Counted from the stretch's first letter, positions 12,373 to 23,612 are shown. The stretch is 64,000 nt of DNA from Anastatus disparis (GCA_017163975.1 JAFFSR010000364.1:62001-126000); one strand, 5' to 3'. Made by a program: numbers and translations. Notes: generated by a model from the letters alone, not told the origin.

Positions 12373-12682
12373 CTACACGGAGAAACTTTTTGAGGCGAGA
12401 GACCTTAGTTAATCTTGAGGTGAGAGACCTTTGTTAATGGAGCGATTCGATGAGGCGTCGTGTCTTACGTATAAAGGTCTGAGACCTTTATTTTGAAGAC
12501 TGAAGGTATAAAGCCTAGAAAAACCGAATCCACGTATACATCAGCCGAACGTAATAAACATACGGCCTCGGTGACAAAGGTCTCAGACCTTTATGCTCAA
12601 GACGGGACGACTCGTTTACTTTATAGAGGCGCCCGGCCCTACACTACAGAGGTCTCTCGCCCCAAAAAGTTTCTCGGTGTAG
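12373..12682. mobile_element. 310-bp TIR element, CTACACGGAGAAAC tip
   Basis: CTACACGGAGAAACTTTTTG at the left pairs with CAAAAAGTTTCTCGGTGTAG at the right. The arms share GGCGAGAGACCT and several AGACCTTTRT words. It is GC-richer than its surroundings. The ORF at 12493 is inside the repeat and is unlikely to be a gene. Its tip resembles that of the 54968-55783 element (TACACGGA). Confidence 0.65.
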
Positions 12683-12749
12683 AGTACTTTGGCACTCTAC
12701 TATAGCTAATGGAAAAAAGTGGGGAGTGCTGTGTCGAAATTTTTTCTAT

Positions 12750-12883
12750 AACAACGCTGACGGAGACGGAGTGACGGATATTGTGTATGTGTATATGTGT
12801 ATGTGTGCATGTGTATGTATGTGTATGTGTGTATATGTGTGTGTATGTGTATGTTAAAGGTGCACGTGTGTATGTGTAATAAT
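12750..12883 (-). repeat. Left half of a compound microsatellite unit
   Basis: It reads GACGGAGACGGAGTGACGG, then ATATTGTGTATG, then (TATGTG)n. This is the reverse complement of the unit arrayed at 26115-28545. The other half of the same unit resumes at 22312, so the DNA between is an insertion. Confidence 0.75.
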
Positions 12884-13434
12884 AGGGTGGCGCTTATTTC
12901 CCAAAATGCTTGAATATCGTCTCCTGTCCCGGGGATCGGTTGTTACTATCCAAAAACTATAAATGAATCCAAAAAATCCGGTATAGAAAGTTTTAAACAC
13001 GTTTCAATTTAAAAAAAAACGCTTTTTTCTCATTTTTTCCAAATTTTTCGTACTTTGATGCTCTAATTCTTTTCTAAATTATTTTTGGGACTTTGTGCGC
13101 ATATAAATCATTTCTGTCAGTAAAAAAAATATCCCCCATAGTGCTTTAGAAGCAAAATAATTTGTTTTCACCGAGATTTAGCTTGTTAATTCAGTAAAAA
13201 ATTTTTTAAAAATCACTTTTTTTTCGTGTTTTCAATTTTATAGATGGGTTTTCGTCACTAGAAGTGCAAATGAGTTTTACTATGCAAAAGTAGAGTTGAA
13301 AACCTTTAATTTCATTTTTTATACAAGTTTCCAAGTGCTTTCATTACCGAGATATGATCATTCAAAGTTGGTACAAAAATCGAAGTATGAAATCTGTGAA
13401 CTAACTACTTTATTTCGTTCGTGAAAAGATCTAA

Positions 13435-14098
13435 CAAGGAGAGTGTTTCACCTTCGGGTCACCGATTGGGCTCAAATTTGGAAAATGTTTTCTGGATGCA
13501 GAAACATAGAGAAAGCCAAAATTTTAGAGGCCAACGCTCAAAATTTCTCTAGTTATAGGCCATTGAAGAAAATCACGAAAAAAGTTACTAGATTTTCAAA
13601 TGCTTATAGTTCCTCAACATTGTTAGCTAAAAGCTTATACCTTTTTTAAATGAAAGCTGAGCTCAAATCCTTTCGAAATAGCACCTAAGGCATCCCAAAA
13701 TATTATTTTTTCCCAAAGTTAGAGCGCAATGAAGATTAGACCTAATTTCAGCTTTTATTATTAATTAATGTTTTAAACAGAAAATTAAGGTCAAATCTTC
13801 ATTGCGCTCTAACTTTGGAAAAAAAATAATATTTTGAGATACTATAGGTGCTATTTCGAAAGGATTTGAGCTTAGCTTTCATTTAAAAAAAGGTACAAGC
13901 TTCTAGCTAACAATGCTGTGGAACTATAAGCGTTTGAAAATCTTGTAACTTGTTTCGTGATTTTCTTCAATGGCCTGTAACTAGAGAAATTTTGAGCGTT
14001 GGCCTCTAAAATTTTGGCTTTCTTCATATTTCTGCATCTAGAAAACATTCCCCAAATTTGAGCCCAATCGGTGACCCGAAGGTGAAACACTCTCCTTG
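13435..14098. mobile_element. 664-bp palindromic MITE, AGGAGAGT family (CAAGG subtype)
   Basis: Ends are CAAGGAGAGTG and CACTCTCCTTG, flanked by TAA at 13432-13434 and 14099-14101. Both arms contain a 68-72 residue ORF in the outward-to-centre direction (13443 plus, 14090 minus) that is almost the same peptide; the pair at 57160-57823 repeats this. I treat these as arm sequence, not genes. The element sits just inside the left arm of the 9.4-kb transposon. Confidence 0.85.
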
Positions 14099-14196
14099 TA
14101 AGTTAATATTACACAATTAAAATTTCTAATCAAAGCAAACAATATATTTTAAAAAATATATAATACGTTATAAATACATTTTATTAATTTCTTACA

Positions 14197-17044
14197 TCAC
14201 TCTGTTCTGAGTTTCTTAATCAATTTTTTTTTATCAGCACTGGCTAATAAATTTTTTCTACTTTCATCAATAAACTGGAGTAAATACTGTTTTTGATCTT
14301 CATCACGAGATCAAGTATTGACATATTCTTCAACTAAGTGAATCGCTCTTTCGGCGCAGTCATTCACTACAACAAGATGTTTTAATTTTTCACGGCACTC
14401 TAAGTAAGAAGGATTCTTTTCCCATAAAGTACAATCCTGTTTTAAAAATGTTTTATCTAAATTTAACCTACTAAAAAAATTCAAACTTTGACTATTTGTG
14501 AAATAATCAAGTGTTTTGTCGTACAATGATCGAATGCCCTCATCAGATGGATCAAATTTTTTCAACATATCGTCATCTGAAGGTTTGTTTTTGAGTGATT
14601 TAATTATTCTTCGTTTGGTACTGATATCAACATCATTATCGAAAAGTGAAAGATTAGTGAGTTCTGGTGACAAGTACCATAAATGGTTTCTAAATTTATG
14701 TAAAGTAGCATCTGATATGCTTTTGTCGATATCTTTGAAATCAATTAATGATTTTATTAATTTCAAATCTTTGTTTGGAGCGGAAATAGCTAAAGGAGCG
14801 GTGTACCATGGATCGAGATATTTGAATACAATGAATTTACATACAGCATATAATTTAGCTTCGTCGCCGTTACTCATTTTGAAAGATTTTCTGAATAAAT
14901 ACATTTTTATTGTGTAGATAGCTTTAGCCATCCAGCGAGCATGGTGAATTGCTCCTGGCTTTTTAAAAGTTATGGTTTCGTCAACGCCCAAGAAAATTAA
15001 ACAGAGCTCTAATAATTCTTTGTAATCATTTCTAGGCTGCTCTTCTGCTGAAAATTCTTTTATATTTTGAATCGCATCAGGAACTTTATCCTTCAAAGAT
15101 ATTTCTAGTCCGGGTAGTCCATTTTCAAAAGAATTCAAATCAAAATTAGACCATTGCTCTCTAAATCTTTTAAACATCGGCATATCTGGACCACTAGTGC
15201 CAGGAAATTTCACTTCAAATGCTGCTCTTAATAAAAGCTCAAAAACATGATGACGACAAGCTAAATAGAGCAAATCTTTTTCCATTAAATCTTCTAAAAG
15301 CATCGCTGTTCCGCTTTTGCATCCTAAATTCACATTTGTTGTGTCACAGCAGATTGCATTTGTTAATTCTATTAATCCCCAATCTTTCAAAGATGCATAA
15401 ACTGCTGAAGCTAACGTACTTGCTTTTTGATCTTGCAATGCTGGCATATTGATGAGTTTTGTAAATTTATCGCTGGATACTAAAATTGGCAATCTATCAA
15501 CCTTCTTGCAAGTTATATCATCTGGAATAAGTTTACCATCCCAGTGAACTATTAAAAAATCCATACGAGTATTTTCAATCAACTGCTTCATTTTTTCATA
15601 TTCGTGCTTTCTTATTTCAGCTCTTGCAATATTGATAGATTTACGATTGAGGATTAAAGTATCGAGATCAATGTTCAATTCATTAGCAATAAGACCGGTT
15701 ATGAAAACAGCATCTCTGTCAGAAACTTTAGCTTTGTCAAAAGCTGCCACGACTGCTGGAGTCATCACATTAATAGAACCTCTTTCATTTTTTTTCATAG
15801 TTCCTTCCTTTTGCAGTATAAACTATATTAGATCTTTGCGAGCTTGAAGAGGTTTCTTCACTAGATGATTGCTTTGTTTGAAGCAATAACAGAGCTTTTG
15901 ATCCTAAAAACAAATATAATCAAATGTGTAACTAAAATGAATGAAGACATTCTTGAATGACGAAAGTAAAAGTAAGAATAGTTTTCGACATATTAATCAC
16001 CTTACTGAAAAATCTCAAATGAGACCTCAAATGAGATTTCAAATGAAATCTCATGCCAACATCTTATTTGACAATATTTCTTATTTTAGTAGGTTTTAAA
16101 TCATCGATTAGAGACTATTTTTGACAAATTAGTACTTGGGAATTTTTTTTTTTAATTTGAATTTATAAAATTTTTTCCAAGTCCCAATTTAATAGTCACC
16201 AATCGATGATTTTAAAAAAACCAAAATAAAAATTATTGCTTAATGAGATTCCGGCATGAGATCTAATTCCAAATTTAAATTGAGAATTTTTAGTAAGGCA
16301 TGGTTTAACGGTGACTAAAAATATATTCACTTGTCATAATATCTGTCTCTGAGACGAAATGTTCACTCTTAATAGATCCAGCTTTACTAATTGATGAATT
16401 TTGGCTGAATGTTTGACAGAGTTCTATTTCCGGATCCACGATTTTCGAAGTTGAAGGTTGTAGCAATTGTTCAATATTTTCTGGGGTCAAAATGTTTTCA
16501 TCTGTAATTAAATGTAATCATAGAAAAACCAACTACAATTGTTACAAATCAAATTTTTACATATTATAAATGCATTATTACCTGAAATGTTTTCAGATTC
16601 TATTAAAGGTAATTTGATTTTTATGATATCAATTGGTTTCGACAGAAAAACTTTTTTTACTGACTCGTCCATTGAACCCAATAGTGTCATTGAAATATCT
16701 TGGGAAATATCAAATACATCAGCCATTTTTTCAAGAAATTCAGTGACTTTTGCACTCGGCTTATTCTGAAATTTTCTTACTTGTGTATAAGACTGGTATA
16801 GATTTTTTAATTTTTCGATGCAATGATCGATTCTTTTTACTTTTATGGATGATTCTTCCCATATACCTAAAATTTCCTTGATTACAATCCGAACAGCATC
16901 AGCTAATTTGGATTTTTTAATTTGAGTCTTGTACAGTAGTCTTTTAAGAACAACTAAATTAGATGGTAAATATCTGTCATCGAATTCAGAAATCAAGTTA
17001 TTTGTTATATCAGATAACTCTAAATTCTGTTGATCAGACGCCAT
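14197..17044 (-). pseudogene. Transposase-like three-exon gene with two lesions
   Basis: Exon 1 is 17044-16582, starting at an ATG (MASDQQ). Intron 1 is 16581-16502 (80 bp, CAG|GTAATA to TTACAG). Exon 2 is 16501-16331, intron 2 is 16330-15904 (AAGTGAATA to TTTTTAG), and exon 3 is 15903-14197; phases agree across both joins. Lesions: an extra base in an A8 run (T-run 15788-15795) shifts the frame, and a TGA at 14311-14313 stops it before a coherent tail (SRDEDQKQYLLQF). Motifs in order: VSDRDAV, HWDGK, CCDTTNVNLGCKSG, LACRHHVFE, HHARWMAKAIY, and DCAERAIHLVEE. I recognise this combination from uncharacterised, multi-copy arthropod and Hydra proteins. A nuclease/transposase role is inferred from that and from the flanking long TIRs. 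The A8 indel could be a sequencing error, in which case only one stop remains. The longest uninterrupted piece is 495 codons. Confidence 0.75.
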
Positions 17045-17614
17045 TTTTCTCTCTAATGAAAACTGTCAAAATCTTATAAGTTTACAATTGGTTGATGTCA
17101 CCTATAATGGACAGCCTGTGAAACAAATAATCACGTCGTTAAAATAATTAAGCGTTAAAAGAAAATTGTTATAAAAAAACTCGTGTGGCTAGAAATTTAG
17201 TTCTAAATTTAGCAGATACAATAAATATTTTTCAAAAAAAATTTGGTCAAGTTTGTTTTAAGACAAAATAATAAAATTTAAGTTTTGTTTTTCATGATTG
17301 TCTTGTGCAATTATATTGTATCCTTTATATCCATGAGAATATTAGATTTTTAATAAAAAATGCTACTTGATTGATAGTAAACACGATCTCAAGTCAAAGC
17401 GTAATTTGAATTAAATATTTATGAAATATCCGTACATAAGATAATGTTCAAGAAATAAATTTTCTCATTCTGAGTTTTTAAATTTATAAGTTAGACCAGA
17501 AACATTGATTAAGAAAACATTTATTAAAATTAGTAGATAGATAGCTCCGGATATCAGATTTTAATGAAATTTCGTAGTTAGTTTCTGTTCGATATATCTA
17601 AGAAAAATCCAAAA
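17045..17614. other. 5' flank of the transposase-like gene
   Basis: AT-rich DNA upstream of the minus-strand gene. It presumably holds its promoter, but I cannot point to a convincing TATA box or initiator. No other feature is seen. Confidence 0.4.
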
Positions 17615-17822
17615 CCTTAAGACCTAATGCTGACTTGTTTTTGAAATATAACATGTCTTCTGAAATTTTCTCCTTTCGTTGTACTGCAACATCAAACTTT
17701 TTATTTTAAATATTTTATATTTATTCAAAGCAAATAATTTTGCTTTAATTTACTTGAAATCAGCTAAAATCGTTGATATATAATTATAAAATAAAATATT
17801 TTATTAAATAAAATACCATTAA

Positions 17823-18587
17823 GAGGAGGTCACGTATCTCTGTCCTTTTCTAATCCGAAGATTGAGTTTTTTACAGAAACTAATAATTTTAGCAAAAAAT
17901 GAAGAGAAAGCCGCATCTCGTAATAAAAAAAGCAATATTTTCTTAAATAAGAAAGAATTAATTTTATTACTTCGTTTTCAAGAAAACCTTGAAAAACTTA
18001 AGAGGAGGTCACGTATCTCCATCCTTTTCTAATCAAAGAATTAAGTTTTTGCAAAAACTAATAACTTTATCGAAAAATGAAGAGAAAGCCCCATCGCGTA
18101 TTAAAAAAAGCTATATTTTCTTTGATGAAAAAGAATTTATTTTATTGCTTCGTTCTCAAGAAAACTTTGAAAAACTAAATTGTCCAACCTAACCTCTATG
18201 TTTTAAGTTTTTCAAGGTTTTCTTGAAAACGAAGCGAGAAAATCAATTCTTTCTTATTAAAAAAAATATAGCTTTTTTTAATACGCAATGGGGCTTTCTC
18301 TTTATTTTTCGCTAAAATTATTAGTTTTCGTGAAAAAATCAATTTGTCGATTAGAAAAGGACAGAAAAAGTCGACCTGCTCTTAAATCATAGAGGTTAGT
18401 GTGGGCAGTTTGGTTTTTCAAGGTTTTCTTGAGAACTGAGTAATAAAATTAATTTTTTCTTATCAAAGAAAATGTTGCTTTATTTGATACAAGATGCGGC
18501 TTTCTCTTCATTTTTTGATAAAGTTATTAGTTTTTGTAAAAAAATCATTTCTTTGATTAGAAAAGGACAGAGATACGCGACCTCCTC
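17823..18587. mobile_element. TTAA MITE carrying a second copy of itself
   Basis: The outer element has tip GAGGAGGTCACGTATCTC and its complement, with TTAA at 17819-17822 and 18588-18591. At its centre a second MITE of the same family is inserted at TTAA (17998-18001 and 18382-18385). The copy at 40887-41267 is uninterrupted at this point (AAAACTTAAATCATAGAGG), proving the pre-insertion state. The ORF at 17989 is an artefact. Confidence 0.85.
18002..18381. mobile_element. Inner nested TTAA MITE
   Basis: This is a 380-bp palindrome with left tip GAGGAGGTCACGTATCTCC and right tip GTCGACCTGCTC. It is the same family as its host. The right arm carries a few substitutions, so both copies have aged since insertion. 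Confidence 0.8.
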
Positions 18588-19257
18588 TTAAAGGTAAAAA
18601 TTTAATTAAATTTTTAACTTACATCGAAGTCGATGGTTTCATTATCAATAAAATTATCTAAGAATTTGAATAATATTTTTGTATAATTAAATATTATCAT
18701 TCACTTTTTTTCCATAATTTTTTAATGATTTATTCCACTATAAATCAGGCTTATAAGATTTATAGTGTAATAAATCATTGAAAAATTGTAGGAAAAAAGT
18801 GAGTAATAACATTTAATCATACAAAAATATCATTCAAGTTCCTAGATAATTTCATTAATAATCAAACCATCAACTTCGATTTAAGTTGAAAATTTAATTA
18901 AATTTTCACTTTTAATGGTATTTTATTTGATAAAATATTGTATTTTATAATTATATATTAACAATTTCAGATGATTTCAAGTAAATCAAAGCAAAATTAT
19001 TTGCTTTGAATCAATATAAAACATTTAAAATAAAAAGTTTGATGTTGCAGTACAACAAAAGGAGAAAATTTCAGAAAACATGTATGTTATAATTCAAAAA
19101 CAAGTCAACATTAGACCTTAAGGTCTTAGAGTCTAACGATAAGTTCTTCATGAAATATAAGGCATCATATATTTTTTTAGTTTTATTGATTTTAAAGCAC
19201 TAACATCAAAATCTTTATATGTTGCATATATTATATTTACTCAAAGCACTTCAATTA

Positions 19258-19644
19258 GCTTTGATTTTAATATAATTTAATACAAATAGTTTCTTATACG
19301 TATGAAATATAATATTTAATATTATTAAGCACTTTGAGAAATAAAAATTCAATAAAATTGTGAACTTACCCAAGCGTCGACAATGCAATTGCTAATAAAA
19401 TTATCTAATAATTTGATTAATGTTTTAATATTATTGAATAAAATCATTCATTATAATTTGAATGATTTTATTCAATAATATTAAAACATTAATCAAATTA
19501 TTAGATAATTTTATTAGCAATTGCATTGTCGACGCTTTGTAAGTTCACAATTTAATTGAATTTTTATTTCTCAAAGTGCTTAATAATATTAAATATTATA
19601 TTTCATACGTATAAAAACTACTTTTATTAAATTATATTAAAATC
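19258..19644. repeat. Near-perfect AT palindrome
   Basis: Two arms of about 190 bp are centred near 19452. They share ATACGTATGAAATATAATA, TCAAAGTGCTTAATAATA, GCAATTGCATTGTCGACGC and AAATTATTAGATAATTTTATT. It resembles the palindrome just to the left (GAACTTAC-TCGA-GTCGA blocks). No coding capacity. Confidence 0.75.
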
Positions 19645-20241
19645 TCTGCTGGTTAGATGAATACTATATTAAGTACCGCCAAACATATCATTTTATTCTT
19701 TTCTAGAGAACAGACAAGATTGCTGATATATATTATAATCAAGAAATTTTTTTGCTTGGAGCTATAAAAATCTATCTTATAAAGTGACACTAAGTTTGAT
19801 ATGACAAAGTTAAATTAATTTATAAATGTAAATACAGTAGTACATGGATTGAAATCATGTCTATCTAAATTACATTATCAAAATATAATATAAATAAAAA
19901 GCGAACTAATAATTATAGTCTTTTTGTACTTTTAAAATAAAGCAATAAAATACTGGAGCGCATATGACACAAAAGATTATCAAACTTATATCTAACACAT
20001 AGGCAATTACTTGAAACTTATTTCTGAACATATATAAACTTAAAAAATCATTAATTCATAAAAAAATATATTTACTTTTATGTAATAATGAAATGTTTAG
20101 TGAAGTATTTCTATTTTTCTATTCTCTGATAAAACAAACTACTGTATTTCAAATTATCAAGACAGTTAATTTTACATGTTTACTTTATGGTTCAACCATA
20201 CACACTAAACACTGCTTCTGCTAGAGAGAGAGTCTAGGGTC
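19645..20241. other. AT-rich spacer
   Basis: No ORF, RNA or repeat terminus that I can support; it is part of the interior of the 9.4-kb element. Confidence 0.4.
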
Positions 20242-20245
20242 TTAA

Positions 20246-21150
20246 GAAGGGCCCGAGTAGAAATGTAATTACGGCGTACATCTGTCCCGGATCCGGAGCC
20301 TGAAGATTATTGTCCGATCCGGATCCGGTTATCCCCCCCAATGTCACCAGGGAAGGTTCCGGTCCGGATACTAGTATCCTTATTTCAGGAAAAACTTATC
20401 GATACCGGAGTGGTACCTAATATTTTAGTTCATGTCGCCATTTATATTTATAACCTAATTTGTGAAATTTTTATAAAACACTTATTAACATATTTTTATC
20501 GTTTAAATGAACAATTGCTTTATTTATTTTGAATAAAATACTTAAATTATTACTTTGGAAACAAAATATGAGCAATTATATATTTTATAAAAATTAAAAA
20601 AAAAAAGTCGTTTACAGGCGCTACACAGGCACTTATCAGTTGAACCTGAAATAAGGATTTTAGTGGCCGGCACGGATCTTTCCCTGGTGACAGACCTTTA
20701 TTTAAATCTTAAGTTTAGCCGGATAGGGTACTGATTACAAGTACGGTTGGCCTTTATACGTTTCTACTCGGGGGGCCGAACTATCTGTCTTTGTCTAATA
20801 GCGTTTTTCATCATTTATTTAAACACTATCCGGTATAACAAGAAAAAAATAGCAGCCCACGCTAGATATTAGTATAATAAGTAAATTTTGTAATAACAAC
20901 CAAATTTTTTCACTGCGTAGTTTTTGACTAATTAGAGACCTACTAGCAATTTAGAATATAACCTATCTTTTTTTGGTAGGACTCTAATTATTCAAAAACT
21001 AGGCAGTGAAAAAATTTGGTTGTTATTACAAAATTTACTTATTATACTAATATCTAGCGGGGGCTGCTATTTTTTTCTTGTTATACCGGATAGTGTTTAA
21101 ATAAATGATGAAAAACGCTATTAGACAAAGACAGATAGTTCGGCCCCTTC
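20246..21150. mobile_element. Composite of two TTAA MITEs fused at a shared end
   Basis: Outer TTAA words are at 20242-20245 and 21151-21154. The left part (20246 to about 20770) is a palindrome with GAAGGGCCCGAGTAGAAA and TTTCTACTCGGG, containing GGATCCGG words and a TCACCAGGGA/TCCCTGGTGA pair. The right part (about 20770-21150) is a palindrome with GGGGCCGAACTATCTGTC and GACAGATAGTTCGGCCCC. The internal TTAA and one tip are missing at the junction. The ORF at 20341 is an artefact. Confidence 0.7.
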
Positions 21151-21154
21151 TTAA

Positions 21155-21322
21155 GTTGGAATTCATAGACCCAACACAAGCAACTATGTTATTTGAGTAT
21201 CAATGTTACTCGAGTAACATTTATGAATTGTAGTTTAGTTACAAGTATCAATATTACTTGAGTAACATTGATACTCAAGTAGCACCATCGCTTGAGTTGG
21301 GTCTGTGAATGCCAACTTTAGT
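21155..21322. repeat. ~165-bp foldback, AGTTGG ends
   Basis: AGTTGGAATTCATAGACCCAAC at the left is inverted at the right as GTTGGGTCTGTGAATGCCAACT (shown with its mismatches). The interior has paired GTATCAATGTTACTCGAGTAAC words. It abuts the TTAA composite. Confidence 0.65.
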
Positions 21323-22311
21323 TATAACGGAAACAGGCAACCTAGACTTTTAAAAGTGACCGCAACGCCAGCGTTGCGATCGAGTAAGAAATAGTTCTTA
21401 TACATATAGTGGGAAATACATGGGTGGCCACGTTCGTGAAATGTCCAGGAGATGGAAGATATGAAATCTCTTTCTGTCTCTGTTAAGGCACGTTTTTCTC
21501 AAATTATAGTATAGAGGATTAGAAGTAAACAGCTAAATATTATGCCTTGAAAGGTAGAATGTAAGAATGAAGCGTTTAAATAGACTTTTTACTGCAACAA
21601 TCGGAATAATATAATTATTTACATTCGTTTATCGCTGTTTGTAATCCAGTAAAGTTTATGCGCATGCGCAAGCAAACGAAGACAGCGAGAGATCATGTAT
21701 CTTCTATTTTTTTCTGTAAACATTATCTATTAACATGACTCTCATTACCTATGAATCTTCTGTTTTCTATAAATATCTCTACGGTCCTCACTCGATTCAT
21801 AGATTTTATATTTCGATTTTTGTACCAACTTTGAATGATCATATCTCGGTAATGAAAGCACTTGGAAACTTGTATAAAAAATGAAATTAAAGGTTTTCAA
21901 CTCTACTTTTGCATAGTAAAACTCATTTGCACTTCTAGTGACGAAAACCCATCTATAAAATTGAAAACACGAAAAAAAAGTGATTTTTAAAAATTTTTTT
22001 ACTGAATTAACAAGCTACATCTCGGTGAAAACAAATTATTTTGCTTCTAAAGCACTATGGGGGATATTTTTTTTACTGACAGAAATGATTTATATGCGCA
22101 CAAAGTCCCAAAAATAATTTAGAAAAGAATTAGAGCATCAAAGTACGAAAAATTTGGAAAAAATGAGAAAAAAGCGTTTTTTTAAAATTGAAACGTGTTT
22201 AAAACTTTCTATACCAGATTTTTTGGATTCATTTATAGTTTTTGGATAGTAACAACCGATCCCCGGGACGGGAGACGATAGTCAAGCATTTTGGGAAATA
22301 AGAGCCACCCT

Positions 22312-22984
22312 AATGTGTATGTATGTGACAATAATGCAAAAGATATTCACGTATGAAAAAAAAGTCATAATTCTTCACTTTCATATAATAGTAGTAATTG
22401 TAATAATTTGAATTGATTATTTTATTAAGCACATATTCTTTTAGTAACAAAGGCAAAATTGTTCTATTAAAATGGGTCTAATCTAAATATATTTCCGAAT
22501 GGCATGATAATACAATTTGATTTCAAGAGATATATAAGTACCGATGGTATAAGTTTATGATTCCATATACTGGTAAGGGTAGTTAATTTACAGTTTAATT
22601 AAATAGAAGTTGTTACTTTTTATAAAATATTCGTTGATGCATACATTTCAATTCTAATTTATTAAAATTATAAAAATTATAGTGTAAAGAATAGTTTTTA
22701 GAATTTATATCGCGTCGTACGCCTGCATATGTATACCTCGGTATTTAAAAATATAGAAATATATAGAAATATATTTATAATGAAAAAATTTATAGATTTG
22801 ATGATTTAAGTGAATGATATATAATTTATTAATGCTATAGACATGAATGAGATCTTAGTACTTGGGATCTTATACTTATTATTGATGCATAATATTCTAC
22901 ATTTATATGACAATTGTATTTTTTGAATAATGTTGAATTATATGGTACTAACATAGAGTTATCAACTTTTATTTCTTGTTTATC
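22312..22984. other. Second half of the microsatellite unit, then spacer
   Basis: 22312-22390 continues the compound unit broken at 12883 (ATGTATGTGACAATAATGC, GATATTCACGTATGAAA, then GAATTCTTCACTT-like sequence). The remainder to 22984 is AT-rich with nothing recognised. Confidence 0.6.
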
Positions 22985-23175
22985 AATTTATTTATTATAA
23001 TAATAGTTTTTTTATTTACTATTTTTTTTTGCATTTGGGGAAACCATTATCTTTAAAAATAATTAAATTACAAAAGGTATTCGAAAAAAATTTTTTTAAT
23101 TTGTTATTTCTTAAATCATAACAAAGTGTCTCTGGACTATGTAACATATATTTTAACATAAATAAATTAAATATT

Positions 23176-23216
23176 GGGGGTTGGTGAGCGAAGCGAGCAG
23201 GGGGGTACCCCCCTAG
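23176..23216 (+). mobile_element. Helitron-like 3' end
   Basis: A GC-rich stretch (GTTGGTGAGCGAAGCGAGC) and a GGGGGGTACCCCCC hairpin run straight into CTAG followed by T. Helitrons end in CTRR followed by a T target, usually with a hairpin shortly upstream. The mirrored copy at 23342-23385 has a decayed end. Family knowledge and inference only; no Rep/helicase is seen. Confidence 0.4.
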
Positions 23217-23246
23217 TATATATATACATAAATAAAATAGTATAGT

Positions 23247-23247
23247 A

Positions 23248-23330
<83 letters not shown>
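23247..23330. repeat. (TA)n microsatellite
   Basis: About 84 bp of alternating TA at the centre of the inverted pair. The long isoleucine-tyrosine ORF over it is an artefact. Confidence 0.95.
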
Positions 23331-23337
<7 letters not shown>

Positions 23338-23612
23338 ATATATACTAAGGGGTACTCCCTGCTCGCTCCGCTCGCCAACCTCCAATATTTAATTTGATTT
23401 ACGTCGAGAAAGATTTATTGATGTTAAAATGTATGTTACATGATCCAGAGATACTTTGTTATGATTTAAAAAATAGCAAATTTGAAAAAATTTTTTCGAA
23501 AACGTTTTGTAATTTAATTATTTTTGAAGATAATAGTTTCCCGAAATGCAAAAGAAAAATTGTAAATCAAGAAACTATTATTATAATAAAAAAATTGATA
23601 AACAACAAATAA

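Larger units (their letters stand above)
17615..19125. repeat. Palindrome (~740 bp) split by nested MITEs
   Basis: The left arm (17615-17818, then 18592-18750) and right arm (about 18760-19125) are inverted copies sharing GTACTGCAACATCAAAC, CAAAGCAAATAATTTTGC and TTCCACTATAAATC near the centre. The left arm is interrupted at ACCATTAA by TTAA elements; the right arm has the empty site. It is related to the adjacent palindrome at 19258-19644. Confidence 0.7.
12884..22311. mobile_element. 9.4-kb DNA transposon candidate with ~0.5-kb TIRs
   Basis: The inverted arms (12884-13403 and 21793-22311) are near-identical. Their ends read AGGGTGGCGCTTATTTCCC and its complement GGGAAATAAGAGCCACCCT. Other shared blocks are the CCCGGGG-ATCGGTTGTTACT region and ATATGATCATTCAAAGTTGG. 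The flanks are the two halves of one microsatellite unit, and copies at 28430-28500 show it uninterrupted. Inside is a three-exon transposase-like gene on the minus strand (14197-17044), plus later insertions at 13435-14098, 17615-19125, 19258-19644 and 20246-21150. Subtracting these leaves roughly 6 kb. The target duplication is unclear (possibly AAT). The superfamily is not named with confidence. Confidence 0.7.
22985..23612. repeat. Tail-to-tail inverted pair around a (TA)n tract
   Basis: The arms (22985-23216 and 23342-23612) are inverted copies facing a (TA)n tract at about 23247-23330. Next to the tract each arm has a GC-rich cap (GTTGG-GAGCG-AGCGAGCAGGG). Each arm can be read as the same peptide fragment, LCYDL-N-K-FCNLIIF-D-FPKCK, on opposite strands (23378-23019 minus and 23394-23612 plus). 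Differences between the copies are mostly amino-acid changing, so this looks like an old captured fragment, not a gene. Confidence 0.65.

Noticed and set aside
14516..15847. Plus-strand ORFs of 71-133 residues
   Set aside because: They are antisense shadows of the minus-strand transposase-like gene, which has recognisable motifs and splice sites.
23019..23378. 119-residue minus-strand ORF
   Set aside because: The first half is (TA)n; the rest is one arm of an inverted repeat that carries the same fragment on the other strand.
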